A stretch of DNA of 64,000 nt from Dermacentor variabilis. Its lineage: Eukaryota; Arthropoda; Arachnida; Ixodida; Ixodidae. The position numbers and the translations under genes were made by a program. The number at the start of each line of letters is the position of its first letter. Position 1 is the stretch's first letter. The stretch lies in contig NC_134573.1 in the NCBI RefSeq assembly GCF_050947875.1, positions 35,031,115 to 35,095,114 on the forward strand, read 5' to 3'. Positions 62,529 through 64,000 of the stretch are shown here, in pieces. The notes below the pieces were generated by a model that worked only from the letters and a program-made list of their open reading frames with translations, ran no database searches and had not been told where the DNA came from.

Positions 62529-63833
62529 AACCGAACCACTGCTGGTTGGCAGCACGACTGTTGCAAGGCCAGGAGGCTTACCGAACATTCTGTGGCAAAG
62601 GGTCCATCGCCGTGCTTGCCTCCTCGTCATTGTAGCCTGCTTTGCCGCCGTTTTTTAAGTTATTGGAGACTCGTGAGAAGAGAGTGGCCACTCGCTGCCC
62701 TGCCCCCCCCCCCCCCCTCCCTCCAGCTTTCGTCAATGATCGCTTGTGTCGCTGCTCGAATTCATCGATCTCAGCATTGTTCTTCGATATCTCCGAACTG
62801 CGCTCTTACACTGAACTCCACTGGTCATTTCGGGGAAGGCCTTTCAGAGAGTCCTTGAGCAAACGCTCCGATTTGGCGAACTAAATCTGGCAGACAAAAA
62901 AGTCTGCGCTCGTTTACAGCAGAAATGAGTCATGTGACATGAGATGCTCTGGAACTTGATGACAGCGGAGTGAGGGATGTGACTTGTTTGGATTCAGCCG
63001 ACTGAAATTAACTGCTTGAAAACAGATTCTCCACTGCGAGCCAAAAAAAAAGCCTGCTCTGAGTTGACCAGGGGTGTTCACCTTTAATGATGCAGCTCCA
63101 TTCGAGGCATACTGCTGTTTGACTAAAGTAAATATCCTAGTTCAAATGGTTAATGTGTGGCAGGAAGCTATACAAAGGCTCAACGTAAAGTTTACCTCAT
63201 TCCTCGTAATATCTCCGGTTCCTGAATGCAACTGTCACACTGTTTTTGTTACAAACGAGCCTTGCGCATGCATTATTTTACCACTGTGCATTTGGTGGTT
63301 TTTCTCTCATGCTCATACATGTGCGACATTTTTGATGGGGGAAGAAGGGCTCTGCCCATGTCAGTTTGGGGAAGTGTGTGTTTCGAGATGATTGACAGCT
63401 GTTTTTGTCACCAGTGCACCTCGGAAAATGCTACATATGCAAGAGCGCAGAGACTGCGCCCTGTTTGCCTCTTCTATCGTTTTGTCAAAAGCTGGTTGCT
63501 GGCTGTTCCCCCTTGTTTTGTTTTTGTCCATTGTTTTCAGCTTTTATCCCCCTGTTTCTTGTCACCATATCATTTGCATCAATGAAGGCTTCTTTTGTTG
63601 GTCTTGTGTTGTCGCGCTCCTTCCTCGTCGTCTGCTCCGCGGAGCACCTCTAGAGTCATCAGTTTACCGTGGTATGCCTATAAATACACACCTTTTTCTC
63701 ATACGTCATTACTGTGTGTCCATGTGCTACCAGACTGCTATCTGTAGACATATCTTGAGAGGTGCTAGAGATTTACAGGTTACACATTGATTAATACTAA
63801 GTCAAACAGTCTTGCATTGATACTTACAAAAGC
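62529..63833 (+). other. Presumed WDR82 3' UTR / downstream region
   Basis: Follows the TGA of exon 7. A poly-C run lies near 62703-62717. No exact AATAAA or ATTAAA was seen on the + strand before AATAAA at 63939, so the cleavage site cannot be placed. A variant signal could be used (TATAAA near 63679 is one candidate). Confidence 0.4.
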
Positions 63834-64000
63834 TGAGAGAGAGAGAAATAACTTTATTGAAATATAAGATGAAGATGGGTCACTCCCGGTGGGCAGCGTC
63901 CTCAGTCCAAAACGCCATGATCTGGAACTTTCAAATATAATAAATTGAGACTGGTGGCAACATGACCTTTAAATTGTTGCATCAGCGCACCATCACAACA
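63834..64000 (-). repeat. 3' end of a non-LTR retroelement at the window edge
   Basis: Read on the minus strand the sequence ends AATAAAGTTATTTCTCTCTC, a poly(A) signal followed by a short TC-repeat tail. Upstream of that it contains GACTGAGGACGC. This is the arrangement of a LINE or SINE 3' terminus. The element continues beyond the window or is 5'-truncated. Confidence 0.5.

Overview
The window is nuclear DNA of an arthropod, most likely a tick (Ixodida) or close arachnid. It holds one complete protein-coding gene, the orthologue of WDR82, and a large load of transposable elements. The arthropod assignment is inference. It rests on the vertebrate-like exon-intron gene, very long introns, and the mix of Tigger/pogo DNA transposons, hAT, MITEs, Ty3/mdg4 LTR elements, an RTE-type LINE 3' end and a Penelope-like fragment. 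No bacterial operon, rRNA, convincing tRNA or CRISPR array is visible.

WDR82 lies on the + strand in seven coding exons: 3119-3279, 8437-8534, 10890-10956, 29227-29326, 40733-41005, 55537-55752 and 62493-62528. All six introns have GT-AG borders and compatible phases. The exons join to 951 nt including the stop, i.e. 316 codons, against 313 residues for the human protein as I recall it. The gene spans about 59.4 kb, almost all intron, and the elements lie in the introns or upstream. No coding exon is interrupted.

Layout. 1-3118: upstream DNA with two long inverted-repeat (foldback) elements and a G+C-rich 5' flank. Intron 1 (3280-8436) is quiet apart from one TTAA-flanked MITE. Intron 2 (8535-10889) shows little. 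Intron 3 (10957-29226) has a decayed pogo-type element (11164-12865), a pogo/Tigger-type element with an intact 409-codon transposase (13337-15061), a Harbinger-like MITE (15592-15997), a Tigger remnant, a nested composite (19223-25450), a Tigger 3' fragment, a shrunken hAT element (27130-28551) and a MITE. Intron 4 (29327-40732) has a Tigger split by a Tigger derivative, then a full-length Ty3-type retrotransposon (32592-38620, minus strand) inside another Tigger derivative (32550-39894). Intron 5 (41006-55536) has an RTE-like LINE 3' end joined through a TGG microsatellite to a truncated Ty3 element, a second copy of the 1-kb composite-host family, an internally deleted Ty3 element (50413-52541) and a 37/74-bp minisatellite (about 53065-54385). 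Intron 6 (55753-62492) has a Penelope-like GIY-YIG fragment and a pogo-type derivative. After the stop codon comes presumed 3' UTR, then another retroelement 3' end at the window edge.

I found no new multi-gene system. The most informative content is the stratigraphy of nested insertions, the intact transposase, an LTR element with an unexplained 257-codon ORF after pol, and a recurring pattern in which DNA transposons keep end pieces of their transposase gene but lose the catalytic middle.
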